Of a DNA stretch of 64,000 bases, positions 56,354 through 63,720 are shown in pieces. Made by a program: the position numbers and the translations under genes. Under the pieces are notes generated by a model. That model had not been told where the DNA came from. It saw only the letters and a list, made by a program, of their open reading frames with translations, and made no database searches. The stretch covers positions 1-64,000 of the IMG/VR virus record IMGVR_UViG_3300044910_000908. One strand, given 5' to 3'. This stretch comes from a virus. The stretch's first letter is position 1; every line of letters starts with the position of its first letter.

Positions 56354-57088
56354 TTACTTAGAAAACTTAGCCATTATTTGAGCTACTGCAATAGGAACAG
56401 TTGCTGAACCTCTTCCTCTAAAACAAGTATAAAGTTCTTCAAATTTATATCTTAAATCAGTATATGCTGGAGTTGGATTACATTCATAAATTTTAGCCAT
56501 ATTTGAAGCAGCATTTCTAACTAAATTAGCGGCTGGCCATACTTGACCACTAGTCCCAACTACTAACATAACTAATGAATTATCAGCTGCAGTTTCTGCT
56601 AATTTAAAATCTTGCTCATTTAAATCTTCTCCAAACCAAACCACATTAACTCGCATATTAGCACCACAACAAGAACATATAGGAACTTCTGCTAATTCCC
56701 AATATTCTGCTTCATTAGTAGTATATTCGCAAGTTTGACATCTTAATGCTTTTAAATCTCCATGTAATTCAATTACATTTTTTGAACCTGCTTGTTGATG
56801 AAGTCCATCAATATTTTGGGTAATTAAAAGAAAATCATGTCCTTGTTTTTCTGCCCATTCTTCTAATTTTACTAATTCTTCATGGGCTCTATTAGGTTTA
56901 ATTGTTTTAAGATTATCATATCTTTGTTTATAAAAATCCCAAACTAATTGTGGATTTTTTTGAAATCCTCTTGGAGAAGCAACATCTTCCACTCTATGAT
57001 TTTCCCATAAACCATTATTATCCCTAAACGTTGGAACACCACTTTCTGCTGATACTCCTGCACCAGTAAATACTGTTATATATGACAT
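56354..57088 (-). CDS. Sir2-family NAD-dependent protein deacylase (CobB-like)
   Basis: The 244-aa protein is a complete sirtuin: VFTGAGVSAESGVPTFRDNNG (near 6), LITQNIDGLHQQAG (near 88), catalytic His in VIELHGDLKALRC (near 105), a Cys4 zinc site (RCQTCEYT; ICSCCGANM), VVWFGEDL and VGTSGQVWPAANL. It removes acyl groups from lysines using NAD+, producing O-acetyl-ADP-ribose. CobB-type proteins act as enzymes rather than as the NAD-depleting defence Sir2s. In a phage it could reprogram host proteins or NAD. Start after AAGGAGTTATAAGAAAA. Confidence 0.9.
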   Translation of the reverse strand: MSYITVFTGAGVSAESGVPTFRDNNGLWENHRVEDVASPRGFQKNPQLVWDFYKQRYDNLKTIKPNRAHEELVKLEEWAEKQGHDFLLITQNIDGLHQQAGSKNVIELHGDLKALRCQTCEYTTNEAEYWELAEVPICSCCGANMRVNVVWFGEDLNEQDFKLAETAADNSLVMLVVGTSGQVWPAANLVRNAASNMAKIYECNPTPAYTDLRYKFEELYTCFRGRGSATVPIAVAQIMAKFSK

Positions 57089-57093
57089 TTTTC

Positions 57094-57345
57094 TTATAAC
57101 TCCTTATCTAATTCAAAACATTCATTTATTGCTTTACATATAATAGGGAAAGCTCGAGGAATATATTCTATTAAAAACATTATTGAAACAAAAACATTTA
57201 CTCCTGGAATGAGCGCCAAAAAAGCATTCCACATTAAATCTCTACGAGTTCTAATTGCTATACTAAGAGCAAATGCTTTATCTGTCAAAATCACCCAAAT
57301 TGCTATGATGTTAATCAAGTAAGATAATGCCATTATGAAATTCAT
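57094..57345 (-). CDS. small membrane protein, 83 aa
   Basis: Two hydrophobic segments (ALSYLINIIAIWVILT; AFLALIPGVNVFVSIMFLIEY) with a basic loop (RTRRDLMW) between them. It overlaps the upstream membrane gene by 4 bp and lies 5 bp before sir2. No family recognised. Confidence 0.55.
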   Translation of the reverse strand: MNFIMALSYLINIIAIWVILTDKAFALSIAIRTRRDLMWNAFLALIPGVNVFVSIMFLIEYIPRAFPIICKAINECFELDKEL

Positions 57346-57572
57346 TTTACACCTTCAAAATTAATTGAGAATGGAGCATAATGGAACAATAGATACCAAC
57401 AATAAACAACAAATACGTAAAATATAAGTGTCCAAAACTTAGTAGCAAAAGTATTTGGAACTCCTCCAATATTATACTGCCCAAGATTATTGACAGCAGC
57501 CAAATATCCTGCAACTACCAAATAAAGACAAATTGCCAAACAAAACAACCAACCTAATATCTGGAAAAACAT
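57342..57572 (-). CDS. small membrane protein, 76 aa
   Basis: Two hydrophobic segments (ILGWLFCLAICLYLVVAGYL; WTLIFYVFVVYCWYLLFHY). Starts after TTGGAGTATAAATA, 14 bp after NADAR, so it probably shares its transcript with sir2 and NADAR. Confidence 0.55.
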   Translation of the reverse strand: MFFQILGWLFCLAICLYLVVAGYLAAVNNLGQYNIGGVPNTFATKFWTLIFYVFVVYCWYLLFHYAPFSINFEGVK

Positions 57573-57586
57573 TATTTATACTCCAA

Positions 57587-58168
57587 TTATTTTTTTCTAA
57601 AATCTAAAATTTGTATCTCTTTTTCTAACACTAAACAATTTTCCATTATTGGAGCATTGACAACTTTAAAGTTTTCCGAATTATCATCTTCCTGAATAAC
57701 TTGTCTAACAACCATATGTAAATGACCTAATGCATTAAACCCAACTAATTCACTCCCATCTTCATTTGGTTTGGCGCCCCAAAAATCATCCTTCTTTGAA
57801 ATCTCCACAATATCTCTTGTTCCAGTTTCAATTAATGCATCACGATATTTTTTATGCTGAGCAGCTTTGAGACGTAAACACCAATACATAATTTGAACTC
57901 TATCGTCATCAAAACCTCTATACGTATGCGTTTTCCGATACTTTTTGGATACCATCTTAGCACCCATACCACTTTTCTGTTCTAATATCTCTTGCTGAAT
58001 TTCAGGATGAAACACAAATCTCATCATTTGATAAAGATTTTCTGTTGATGGAACTAAAATGTCTTTAGACAATCTTATCGGAAATCCTCCAGTCATATTA
58101 CCGAATTCACCCCATTTATCTTTTGCTCTAGAAAAAGCACATACCTCTTCAACTTTATAAGTATTCAT
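57587..58168 (-). CDS. NADAR-family (YbiA/DUF1768) protein
   Basis: The 193-aa protein matches NADAR: CAFSRAKDKWGEFGNMTGGF (near 11, cf. FxxxxxxxGxxSNxxxxP), STENLYQMMRFVFHPEIQQEI-type helix (near 46), MGAKMVSKKYR (near 68), QIMYWCLRLKAAQH (near 92) and VEISKKDDFWGAKP (near 122). NADAR enzymes cleave N-glycosidic bonds, and some are reported to remove ADP-ribose from guanine bases. With the macro-domain, Sir2 and DUF4326 genes it forms an ADP-ribose toolkit. It has its own promoter at 58205-58232. Confidence 0.83.
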   Translation of the reverse strand: MNTYKVEEVCAFSRAKDKWGEFGNMTGGFPIRLSKDILVPSTENLYQMMRFVFHPEIQQEILEQKSGMGAKMVSKKYRKTHTYRGFDDDRVQIMYWCLRLKAAQHKKYRDALIETGTRDIVEISKKDDFWGAKPNEDGSELVGFNALGHLHMVVRQVIQEDDNSENFKVVNAPIMENCLVLEKEIQILDFRKK

Positions 58169-58204
58169 CTTTTTATCTCCACTTTCAATTTTTTATAAAG
58201 TTTT

Positions 58205-58232
58205 ATTATAACATATTTTTAGAAAAAGTAAA
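58205..58232 (-). promoter_or_regulatory. early-type promoter for the NADAR - sir2 unit
   Basis: TTTACT (58227-58232), 16-bp spacer, TATAAT (58205-58210) on the minus strand, 37 bp before the NADAR start. Confidence 0.62.
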
Positions 58233-58246
58233 TACTTCCACTTTAG

Positions 58247-58627
58247 TTATTGAATTCCCAATACTTTTTTATCTTCTGCTGATAGTTTTTCTAAAACTTT
58301 TTCTAATTTTTGTTTTTCTTCAGATACATTTTCAATGGTTTCATTTAATTGTTTAATTTTAACAATTGCATTTGCATAAGATGATTTTCCACTAGAATAC
58401 AAAGTATTTACTGTAGTAGCTCCTTTACAATCTACATATACAACTGGAACGTTTCTTGTCTTTATATCTAACTCTCCAGCATAGCCAAGATAACAGCCTT
58501 CTGGTAATTTTTGAGAAACAAAATCAGCAGAAGCTTTAATTTGCGCTTCTTTTTGTGCAACTTGTTCAGGAGTAAGGGGATCACAACCTATCAACAACAG
58601 TAATGATAAAAGTGTTAGTATTTTCAT
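58247..58627 (-). CDS. small lipoprotein, 126 aa
   Basis: The signal MKILTLLSLLLLIGC ends in a lipobox (LIGC, Cys 15). The mature part has two cysteines (PEGCYLGY, YVDCKGA) and a C-terminal coiled coil (KIKQLNETIENVSEEKQKL). It is coupled to the exported 58-aa peptide by an ATGA overlap. Probably anchored in the host envelope; unknown role. Confidence 0.7.
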   Translation of the reverse strand: MKILTLLSLLLLIGCDPLTPEQVAQKEAQIKASADFVSQKLPEGCYLGYAGELDIKTRNVPVVYVDCKGATTVNTLYSSGKSSYANAIVKIKQLNETIENVSEEKQKLEKVLEKLSAEDKKVLGIQ

Positions 58628-58800
58628 TTTTTAACCTCCAAACATTGTCCCCAATCATATTTTTTTAATTCTTTGCTAAATTGTTCATTTGCACTTCTAC
58701 ATAATTCTGCAGATGAAAAACCATCAATAGTTAATGGCCCACCAGTTGCTGATTGAGCAAAACCAGTTGAAAGATACAGCACTAAAACCCAAGTAGTCAT
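58624..58800 (-). CDS. small exported Cys-pair peptide, 58 aa
   Basis: ATG at 58800 follows ACGGAGAAAAAA. Leader TTWVLVLYLSTGFA, then SSAELCRSANEQFSKELKK and GQCLEV. Similar to the 58-aa product at 52225-52401. Co-expressed with the lipoprotein, so both probably act in the periplasm. Confidence 0.55.
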   Translation of the reverse strand: MTTWVLVLYLSTGFAQSATGGPLTIDGFSSAELCRSANEQFSKELKKYDWGQCLEVKK

Positions 58801-58817
58801 TTTTTTCTCCGTATTGA

Positions 58818-59477
58818 TTATTCTTTAATTTCTTCAATTCTTATAAACTCATTTCTGGCTAAATTACTTTTAAATTTTTCAGCTTTCTCAAGTGTATCAA
58901 AATTTCTAATTTCAACCTGATCACGATTTTTAAATAAAACAATAAATGTAGATGCTGTATATTCACCAATAATATCATATTCTTTTACTTTATCATGTGA
59001 TAATACCCTACCAGTTACATCAAATCTGATAGTAGCAAGTTCATTTTTATTTTTTGGGCTTGAATAAACACCAATCCATTGAGCAGTAGTAGAAAATCTT
59101 GAGTCATTAACAAATTCAATAATTTTTACTTTAAAACCATTTCTCAATTTATACAATTTATTTCTTTCTATTTGTTCTAAATCATTAGGCCTTTGTTCAT
59201 CATCATCAATAATTTTCATTAATGAACCATAATCAAAATCAAGTCGATATTTTATAGTAGATCCAACTGATACTCCATAAACTTTGTTTTTTACAGGTGC
59301 ATATCTACCAACTGTAACACCATTAAGTGAATACCAAAGAGTTTGGGAATGTTTGTTATAAAAAATCTGTCTAGAACTTTCAATAGGAAGTCCATTGATT
59401 TTAATCACTTGATGAGTAACATAAGAATTGAAATCAGTTTTTTTAATTGTTATTGAATTTGCTGTTATCTTTTTCAT
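58818..59477 (-). CDS. hypothetical protein, 219 aa
   Basis: A beta-rich, basic protein (YVTHQVIKINGLPIESS; GVTVGRYAPVKNKVYGVSVG) with its own promoter. No cysteines or membrane segments of note. No family recognised. Confidence 0.55.
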   Translation of the reverse strand: MKKITANSITIKKTDFNSYVTHQVIKINGLPIESSRQIFYNKHSQTLWYSLNGVTVGRYAPVKNKVYGVSVGSTIKYRLDFDYGSLMKIIDDDEQRPNDLEQIERNKLYKLRNGFKVKIIEFVNDSRFSTTAQWIGVYSSPKNKNELATIRFDVTGRVLSHDKVKEYDIIGEYTASTFIVLFKNRDQVEIRNFDTLEKAEKFKSNLARNEFIRIEEIKE

Positions 59478-59512
59478 TTTACTATCTCCATCATCATTTT
59501 TAATATAGATAA

Positions 59513-59541
59513 ATTATATAATATTTTTAATCAATCGTAAA
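59513..59541 (-). promoter_or_regulatory. early-type sigma70 promoter
   Basis: TTTACG (59536-59541), 17-bp spacer, TATAAT (59513-59518) on the minus strand, 36 bp before the 219-aa gene. Confidence 0.5.
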
Positions 59542-59546
59542 TAAAT

Positions 59547-60014
59547 TTAATTTCTATCTTCAAATTCAGCTTTAAGTTTTAAGTATTCTTGGTATTTTTT
59601 ATTGCGTCTGAGTTCTGCTGCTTTTTTTACTTTTTCCTGTTCAATTCTTTCTCGTTCTTCTTCTTGCTTTCTAAACTTTTCGGTATTTTGCAAGGCAAGA
59701 GTTACAATTGTTTTGCTGGAGTCAATCAGAAATTGTTCTAAAATTTCTAATGGAACCAAAACATATTCGTTATAGTCTTCATAACTTCCATAACTGCCAA
59801 TCTGATATGACCATTTTAATGAAACGTAATCACCTTCATCATCTAAATACTCTACCGAAACTTCATCTTCAAAATATGAATAGTGGGATACACTATCATA
59901 CCCTTTGATTTTTCGCAACTTAGCAAATTGGAAAAAATATTGTTGGCCAAATAACAATCCGAGGTCATTTACTTCACGAGCCGCTTTAATTTTTTCTTTT
60001 AATGTAATAGTCAT
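59547..60014 (-). CDS. hypothetical protein with C-terminal coiled coil, 155 aa
   Basis: The first 100 residues are acidic alpha/beta (EDEVSVEYLDDEGDYVSLKW); the last 50 are a charged helix (KFRKQEEERERIEQEKVKKA). Unknown function; it precedes a promoter-led unit. Confidence 0.55.
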   Translation of the reverse strand: MTITLKEKIKAAREVNDLGLLFGQQYFFQFAKLRKIKGYDSVSHYSYFEDEVSVEYLDDEGDYVSLKWSYQIGSYGSYEDYNEYVLVPLEILEQFLIDSSKTIVTLALQNTEKFRKQEEERERIEQEKVKKAAELRRNKKYQEYLKLKAEFEDRN

Positions 60015-60035
60015 ATTATTTTCTCTTTATTTAAT

Positions 60036-60488
60036 TTATAATCCCACGAACCTCATATTACACACAGTAGAACAAAATGTATATCGACCTTCAATTCTCG
60101 CATCTTCTTCTTTTATTTTCGTACCACATTCGGCACACTCGCACATCCCATCAAACTCTTCATAAAATAATTCTGGACTAGTAGATGCCAGTTTCCAACT
60201 TGGAAACTGTTTAACAGTTGGGTCAACAACTCTACCATCAGGATATTCACACCACCAATGTTCCTGTTTTCCCCACATTGGACAATGATAATATCCTCTA
60301 ACCAATCTTAACTCGTCATCCTCTGTACATAACTGTTCGGAATACTCTCTACACTTCCCTCTATACATCAAATAATAATTTTCTGTAGTTGGGCCAATAT
60401 TTTTTTCCATAGAATTATGTAATTCTAAAAATTCTTCATTGGGCATATTGTTCAACAATTCTTTTATTATATCAAGATTATGTGTCAT
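60036..60488 (-). CDS. transglutaminase/papain-like protein with zinc ribbon
   Basis: The start is ATG 60488 after TTGGAGTAGATGT and fits the promoter at 60539-60566. The 150-aa protein has a possible Cys-His-Asp triad: RGKCREYSE (Cys), KQEHWWCEYPDG (His) and GRVVDPTVKQFP (Asp), as in transglutaminase-like or papain-like folds seen in phages. The C-terminus is a zinc ribbon, CECAECGTKI ... FCSTVCNM. The reaction, protease or amide transfer, cannot be told. Confidence 0.5.
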   Translation of the reverse strand: MTHNLDIIKELLNNMPNEEFLELHNSMEKNIGPTTENYYLMYRGKCREYSEQLCTEDDELRLVRGYYHCPMWGKQEHWWCEYPDGRVVDPTVKQFPSWKLASTSPELFYEEFDGMCECAECGTKIKEEDARIEGRYTFCSTVCNMRFVGL

Positions 60489-60538
60489 ACATCTACTCCA
60501 AACTGGTATTTTTATCACTCTCGTCAATTTTTGTAATA

Positions 60539-60566
60539 ATTATATACTAATTCTAGCCAAAGTAAA
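60539..60566 (-). promoter_or_regulatory. early-type sigma70 promoter
   Basis: TTTACT (60561-60566), 16-bp spacer, TATAAT (60539-60544) on the minus strand. Confidence 0.58.
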
Positions 60567-60602
60567 TATTAAAATTAGACATATTTAACATTTTTGCAAT
60601 GC

Positions 60603-60827
60603 TCATTTAATATTAAGTTCTTCCTCAATTTTGTGTAAGAATAAACATGCTGTAGCATGTAAATCACGTAGTTCTTTTTCTATTTCGCTTGCTTTTTTGA
60701 ATGTGTATTGGTATTCTTTATTATCCGTATCAGCGTACATATTAGCATAAGTACTTGCAATTTGCCGATGATAATTTGCTCGTTCAATGATATGATCAGC
60801 TAGTTTATTGCAGGTATCAAGTTTCAT
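60603..60827 (-). CDS. hypothetical helical protein, 74 aa
   Basis: All-helical (MKLDTCNKLADHIIERANYH; FKKASEIEKELRDLHATA). The start overlaps the upstream gene by 4 bp. Unknown. Confidence 0.55.
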   Translation of the reverse strand: MKLDTCNKLADHIIERANYHRQIASTYANMYADTDNKEYQYTFKKASEIEKELRDLHATACLFLHKIEEELNIK

Positions 60828-61024
60828 TTACCTACTCCAAAATGTTCTTGAATGTTGTTTTCATATGGTGTAGGAGCAAATGGATCACTATTCTGCGCAA
60901 TAACACTAATACATTCTTTTATTATTAAATCAGCAAATTCTTCAAGATTTTGCTTATCTTGCTCTGTTTGAGCGCACCATTCCAATCCTGCCTCTGCTAT
61001 TAAAGTAGTTACTATCTGGTTCAT
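60824..61024 (-). CDS. hypothetical protein, 66 aa
   Basis: Short helical protein (LIAEAGLEWCAQTEQDKQNL) starting after TAGAGGATTTAGA, overlapping both neighbours by 4 bp. Unknown. Confidence 0.5.
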   Translation of the reverse strand: MNQIVTTLIAEAGLEWCAQTEQDKQNLEEFADLIIKECISVIAQNSDPFAPTPYENNIQEHFGVGK

Positions 61025-61326
61025 TCTAAATCCTCTATTAATTTAAGAGCAATATCATATCGATATTCATATTGTAAATTTCTCATCTCGCAACCGCAAA
61101 ATAAATCTCCATCTTGAGGACCCATACATCCACAAGCTCTAGAAAACGGTTTTTCAAATAGTTCATCAGGGTTATTAAAGAACTCTAATCCTCTAATAAA
61201 ATTATCGCATAAATTAACTAATAATTCTGGAGTCAGCTGTTTAACATTAGGCTTTTCAAGTTGTCTAAGTTTATCTGTGAGTTCTTTAGCTTGAAGTAAT
61301 TCAACATTTGTAAATTTTAAAAACAT
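61021..61326 (-). CDS. hypothetical cysteine-containing protein, 101 aa
   Basis: Helical N-terminal half followed by SRACGCMGPQDGDLFCGCEM, a Cys cluster that could bind metal. Starts after TTGAGGAATAAAAA. Unknown. Confidence 0.55.
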   Translation of the reverse strand: MFLKFTNVELLQAKELTDKLRQLEKPNVKQLTPELLVNLCDNFIRGLEFFNNPDELFEKPFSRACGCMGPQDGDLFCGCEMRNLQYEYRYDIALKLIEDLE

Positions 61327-61329
61327 TTT

Positions 61330-61635
61330 TTATTCCTCAACTTTTTTAAATAAATCAATATCCATAATTTTTACTAGTTTAAATTCTAGTAATTCACGTT
61401 TTAGATCTGGAATTGGAGTATAATAGCCATGATCATAATTTGGATTTCCATCGTATATTGTATATCTAGACAAAATTTTAGTTAAGAAAATAAGTTGATT
61501 TGTTTCATCAATATGAAATTCAGAAGCATCATAACTATTTCCATCTTCATAAAGAAAATAACCTTCATTTAAATATTTTTGAACATTTTTAGCCCAATTT
61601 AAAACAAAAGCCCAACGTTTATCATGCTTGTTCAT
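61330..61635 (-). CDS. hypothetical protein, 101 aa
   Basis: Soluble, Tyr/Asp-rich (FLYEDGNSYDASEFHIDETN), 3 bp from its downstream neighbour, overlapping the glycosylase-like gene by 4 bp. Unknown. Confidence 0.55.
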   Translation of the reverse strand: MNKHDKRWAFVLNWAKNVQKYLNEGYFLYEDGNSYDASEFHIDETNQLIFLTKILSRYTIYDGNPNYDHGYYTPIPDLKRELLEFKLVKIMDIDLFKKVEE

Positions 61636-62156
61636 TTTGATCTCTTCTTATTAGTGATTAAAAATTGTTGTTTATTTTTTTCCCAGTGACTTGGCCAGAA
61701 GTAGTTACAGTGTGAACAACATCTCATATTCTCAGCAGGTTCCAAAAACCTTTCATACCTGGCATAATGAACTGGATTTTTGACATATAATCTGGCGCGA
61801 TGGGTAACAACAACTCGTTCCTTCAGAACCTCATCTTCCCACCATTCTGGCATACTTGAATTAGTGAGAGGATTATCAGACATAATCTGAAAATGTTTTT
61901 GAAGTTGCAGAGTATTTTTTTCTACATTAAATCCACGTTCAATACATTCTTCACGAATACGCTTTGTATATAACCATAAAGCATATTCATGACCTTTCCA
62001 CATTAGAACTGCGGGATGATTTCGCCAACGTGCATTAGGATTAATTAACAAAATGTCTAAAATTTGGCGACTTTCAGTCAACTGCTTATTAAGTCGTTTA
62101 TTATCCAAATACTCAGCGGTAGCAGAAAAACTATATTCGTTTAAAAACGTTTGCAT
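61632..62156 (-). CDS. pyrimidine-dimer DNA glycosylase-like protein (DenV/PF03013 family)
   Basis: The start is ATG 62156 after TGGAGATTTTTACG. The 174-aa protein matches the PF03013-type pattern: MQTFLNEYSFSATAEYLDNK (cf. MQTFLPYxxFxxSAxVLDxKR), RLNKQLTESRQILDIL, RWRNHPAVLMWKGHEYALWL and CIERGFN. The C-terminal half, with a possible CCSHC knuckle, is an addition. T4 DenV of this family excises UV dimers. This relative may repair or process DNA; whether it acts on dimers is unknown. It heads a small unit with its own promoter. Confidence 0.7.
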   Translation of the reverse strand: MQTFLNEYSFSATAEYLDNKRLNKQLTESRQILDILLINPNARWRNHPAVLMWKGHEYALWLYTKRIREECIERGFNVEKNTLQLQKHFQIMSDNPLTNSSMPEWWEDEVLKERVVVTHRARLYVKNPVHYARYERFLEPAENMRCCSHCNYFWPSHWEKNKQQFLITNKKRSK

Positions 62157-62195
62157 CGTAAAAATCTCCAATTCATCTTTTTTAAATTATGAAAT

Positions 62196-62224
62196 ATTAT
62201 AATACAATTTACCGTAAATGTAAA
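62196..62224 (-). promoter_or_regulatory. early-type promoter for the glycosylase-like gene
   Basis: TTTACA (62219-62224), 17-bp spacer, TATAAT (62196-62201) on the minus strand, 40 bp before ATG 62156. Confidence 0.6.
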
Positions 62225-62225
62225 A

Positions 62226-62945
62226 TTATTTTTCCAATTCTTCTTTTAGAATTCTATTGACTTCAGCAGGAATAAATTTACCTTGACCAGCTTTCATAAT
62301 TCTACCAACAAAAAATCCAATAACCTTTTGATTACCTTCTTTATATTGTTGAACTTCTTTTGGATTTTCAGACATTAATTGATTTACTACACTAACAATA
62401 ACAGAACTATTATCCTGTTGTTCTAATCCTAATTTTTCTAAAATTAAATAAACATATTCATCATTTATTTTCATTTCATCTAGCATTGGCCTAATGTCTT
62501 TTACAACTAATAGTTTATTAGAAATTAATGATAATAATTCAAACAATTTATGTGGTTCAAATTGATATTGGCTAATAACTAATTCTACAAATAATGAAGC
62601 TAATATTTTTCTTTCAACTTGTATCCATTTATCTAATACAATAAACAAGTTAAGATAATAAGCATAAAGTTCAAATAGCGTATTTTTCTTATCTAATGGA
62701 GTCAATTCAGAATAATCTGGAAGATAATCAACAATTAATCCACCAATTCTAATAAGTTCATCTTTAGAAGCTTCTGGCAATAATTCAGCATACACTTGTA
62801 ATAAAGTGCTCATTGTTTGTAATTGCTTGTAATTATCAACAACATTAAATGCTGCTGAACAACTATTAACAGAAGTCAATTGCTGAGAAAAAGATAATTG
62901 AGTATCTGATTTGTTAGATAAAATTTCTTGTTTTAAACTAGTCAT
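62226..62945 (-). CDS. GatB/YqeY-domain protein
   Basis: The last 110 residues of this 239-aa protein match the GatB tail/YqeY domain: YLILEKLGLEQQDNSSVIVS, NQLMSENPKEVQQYKEGNQK, VIGFFVGRIMKAGQGKFIP and EVNRILKEEL. In GatB this domain binds tRNA during amidation of Glu-tRNA-Gln. The first 110 residues are helical and not recognised. No amidotransferase core is present, so a tRNA-binding role is likelier than catalysis. Its start overlaps the 75-aa gene. Confidence 0.78.
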   Translation of the reverse strand: MTSLKQEILSNKSDTQLSFSQQLTSVNSCSAAFNVVDNYKQLQTMSTLLQVYAELLPEASKDELIRIGGLIVDYLPDYSELTPLDKKNTLFELYAYYLNLFIVLDKWIQVERKILASLFVELVISQYQFEPHKLFELLSLISNKLLVVKDIRPMLDEMKINDEYVYLILEKLGLEQQDNSSVIVSVVNQLMSENPKEVQQYKEGNQKVIGFFVGRIMKAGQGKFIPAEVNRILKEELEK

Positions 62946-63165
62946 CTTCAGGTATATAATCTAAATTGTTTGAAATTTCAGTTCCAATAACTTCCTGAAT
63001 GTTAATTTCAGCAATTTGTTTGAAACATTTTTGTGCATCTTTTCTCGACGTAAAAGAACTAACAACTAATCTTGAAGTATTTTCATCAATTTCACTCCAA
63101 ATTACTTTATCATTGTTCTCAATATCAGCAAGAACTTTATTACCATATCTAATGTAGTAAGGCAT
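62938..63165 (-). CDS. hypothetical protein, 75 aa
   Basis: The start is ATG 63165 (MPYYIRYGNKVLADIEN) after ATAAGGAAAATAAA; an upstream extension is lysine-rich and lacks a site. Small alpha/beta protein with an acidic end. Unknown. Confidence 0.55.
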   Translation of the reverse strand: MPYYIRYGNKVLADIENNDKVIWSEIDENTSRLVVSSFTSRKDAQKCFKQIAEINIQEVIGTEISNNLDYIPEDD

Positions 63166-63175
63166 TTTATTTTCC

Positions 63176-63511
63176 TTATATTTTAATTTTGTTGTCTTCA
63201 AATTTTAATAAAATTGGAGAATGTCGTACAGGAGTAGAACTATAACTTGTTGAAATAATGTCAATATAATCAACATTTGATCCGTATATTGCAGGATGAG
63301 AACAGAAATTATTAACAGGTCCATATTTTTGTACAAACAAAAATACAGGTTCATGGTAATTAGAATGAAATTTACATTCTACCTGTTCGCCTTCCTCAAG
63401 GTTTCCAGCTAAGAAAAAATCTTCTCCTAAATACAGGATACTTTCATCTTGTTCAAAAGCCGGCTGTGATCTAACCTTTGATAATTTTGAATTCAACACT
63501 TTCACTAGCAT
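63176..63511 (-). CDS. hypothetical protein, 111 aa
   Basis: Beta-rich (ILYLGEDFFLAGNLEEGEQV; EPVFLFVQKYGPV) and soluble. Starts after TTGGAGAATAAAG, 2 bp after the membrane-protein stop. Unknown. Confidence 0.55.
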   Translation of the reverse strand: MLVKVLNSKLSKVRSQPAFEQDESILYLGEDFFLAGNLEEGEQVECKFHSNYHEPVFLFVQKYGPVNNFCSHPAIYGSNVDYIDIISTSYSSTPVRHSPILLKFEDNKIKI

Positions 63512-63513
63512 CT

Positions 63514-63717
63514 TTATTCTCCAACTTTTTTAATTTCCATTAATTCTTGTTGAACTTGAGGTTTTTCTATTTCTCCAGGAATTTCAATAATATTATGATT
63601 TTTAATATTATATTCTGAAAATATAAAAGCTGCGAGTAACATAAACACTGTAGCAATTACCATAATAATACTTGTGATGAAAACTTCTTTTAAACTATTT
63701 TTATTTTGCTGTTGCAT
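63514..63717 (-). CDS. single-pass membrane protein, 67 aa
   Basis: One strong membrane segment, ITSIIMVIATVFMLLAAFIF, between a polar N-terminus and an acidic tail (PGEIEKPQVQQELMEIKK). Starts after AAGGAGTTTAAGAT. Unknown. Confidence 0.6.
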   Translation of the reverse strand: MQQQNKNSLKEVFITSIIMVIATVFMLLAAFIFSEYNIKNHNIIEIPGEIEKPQVQQELMEIKKVGE

Positions 63718-63720
63718 ATC

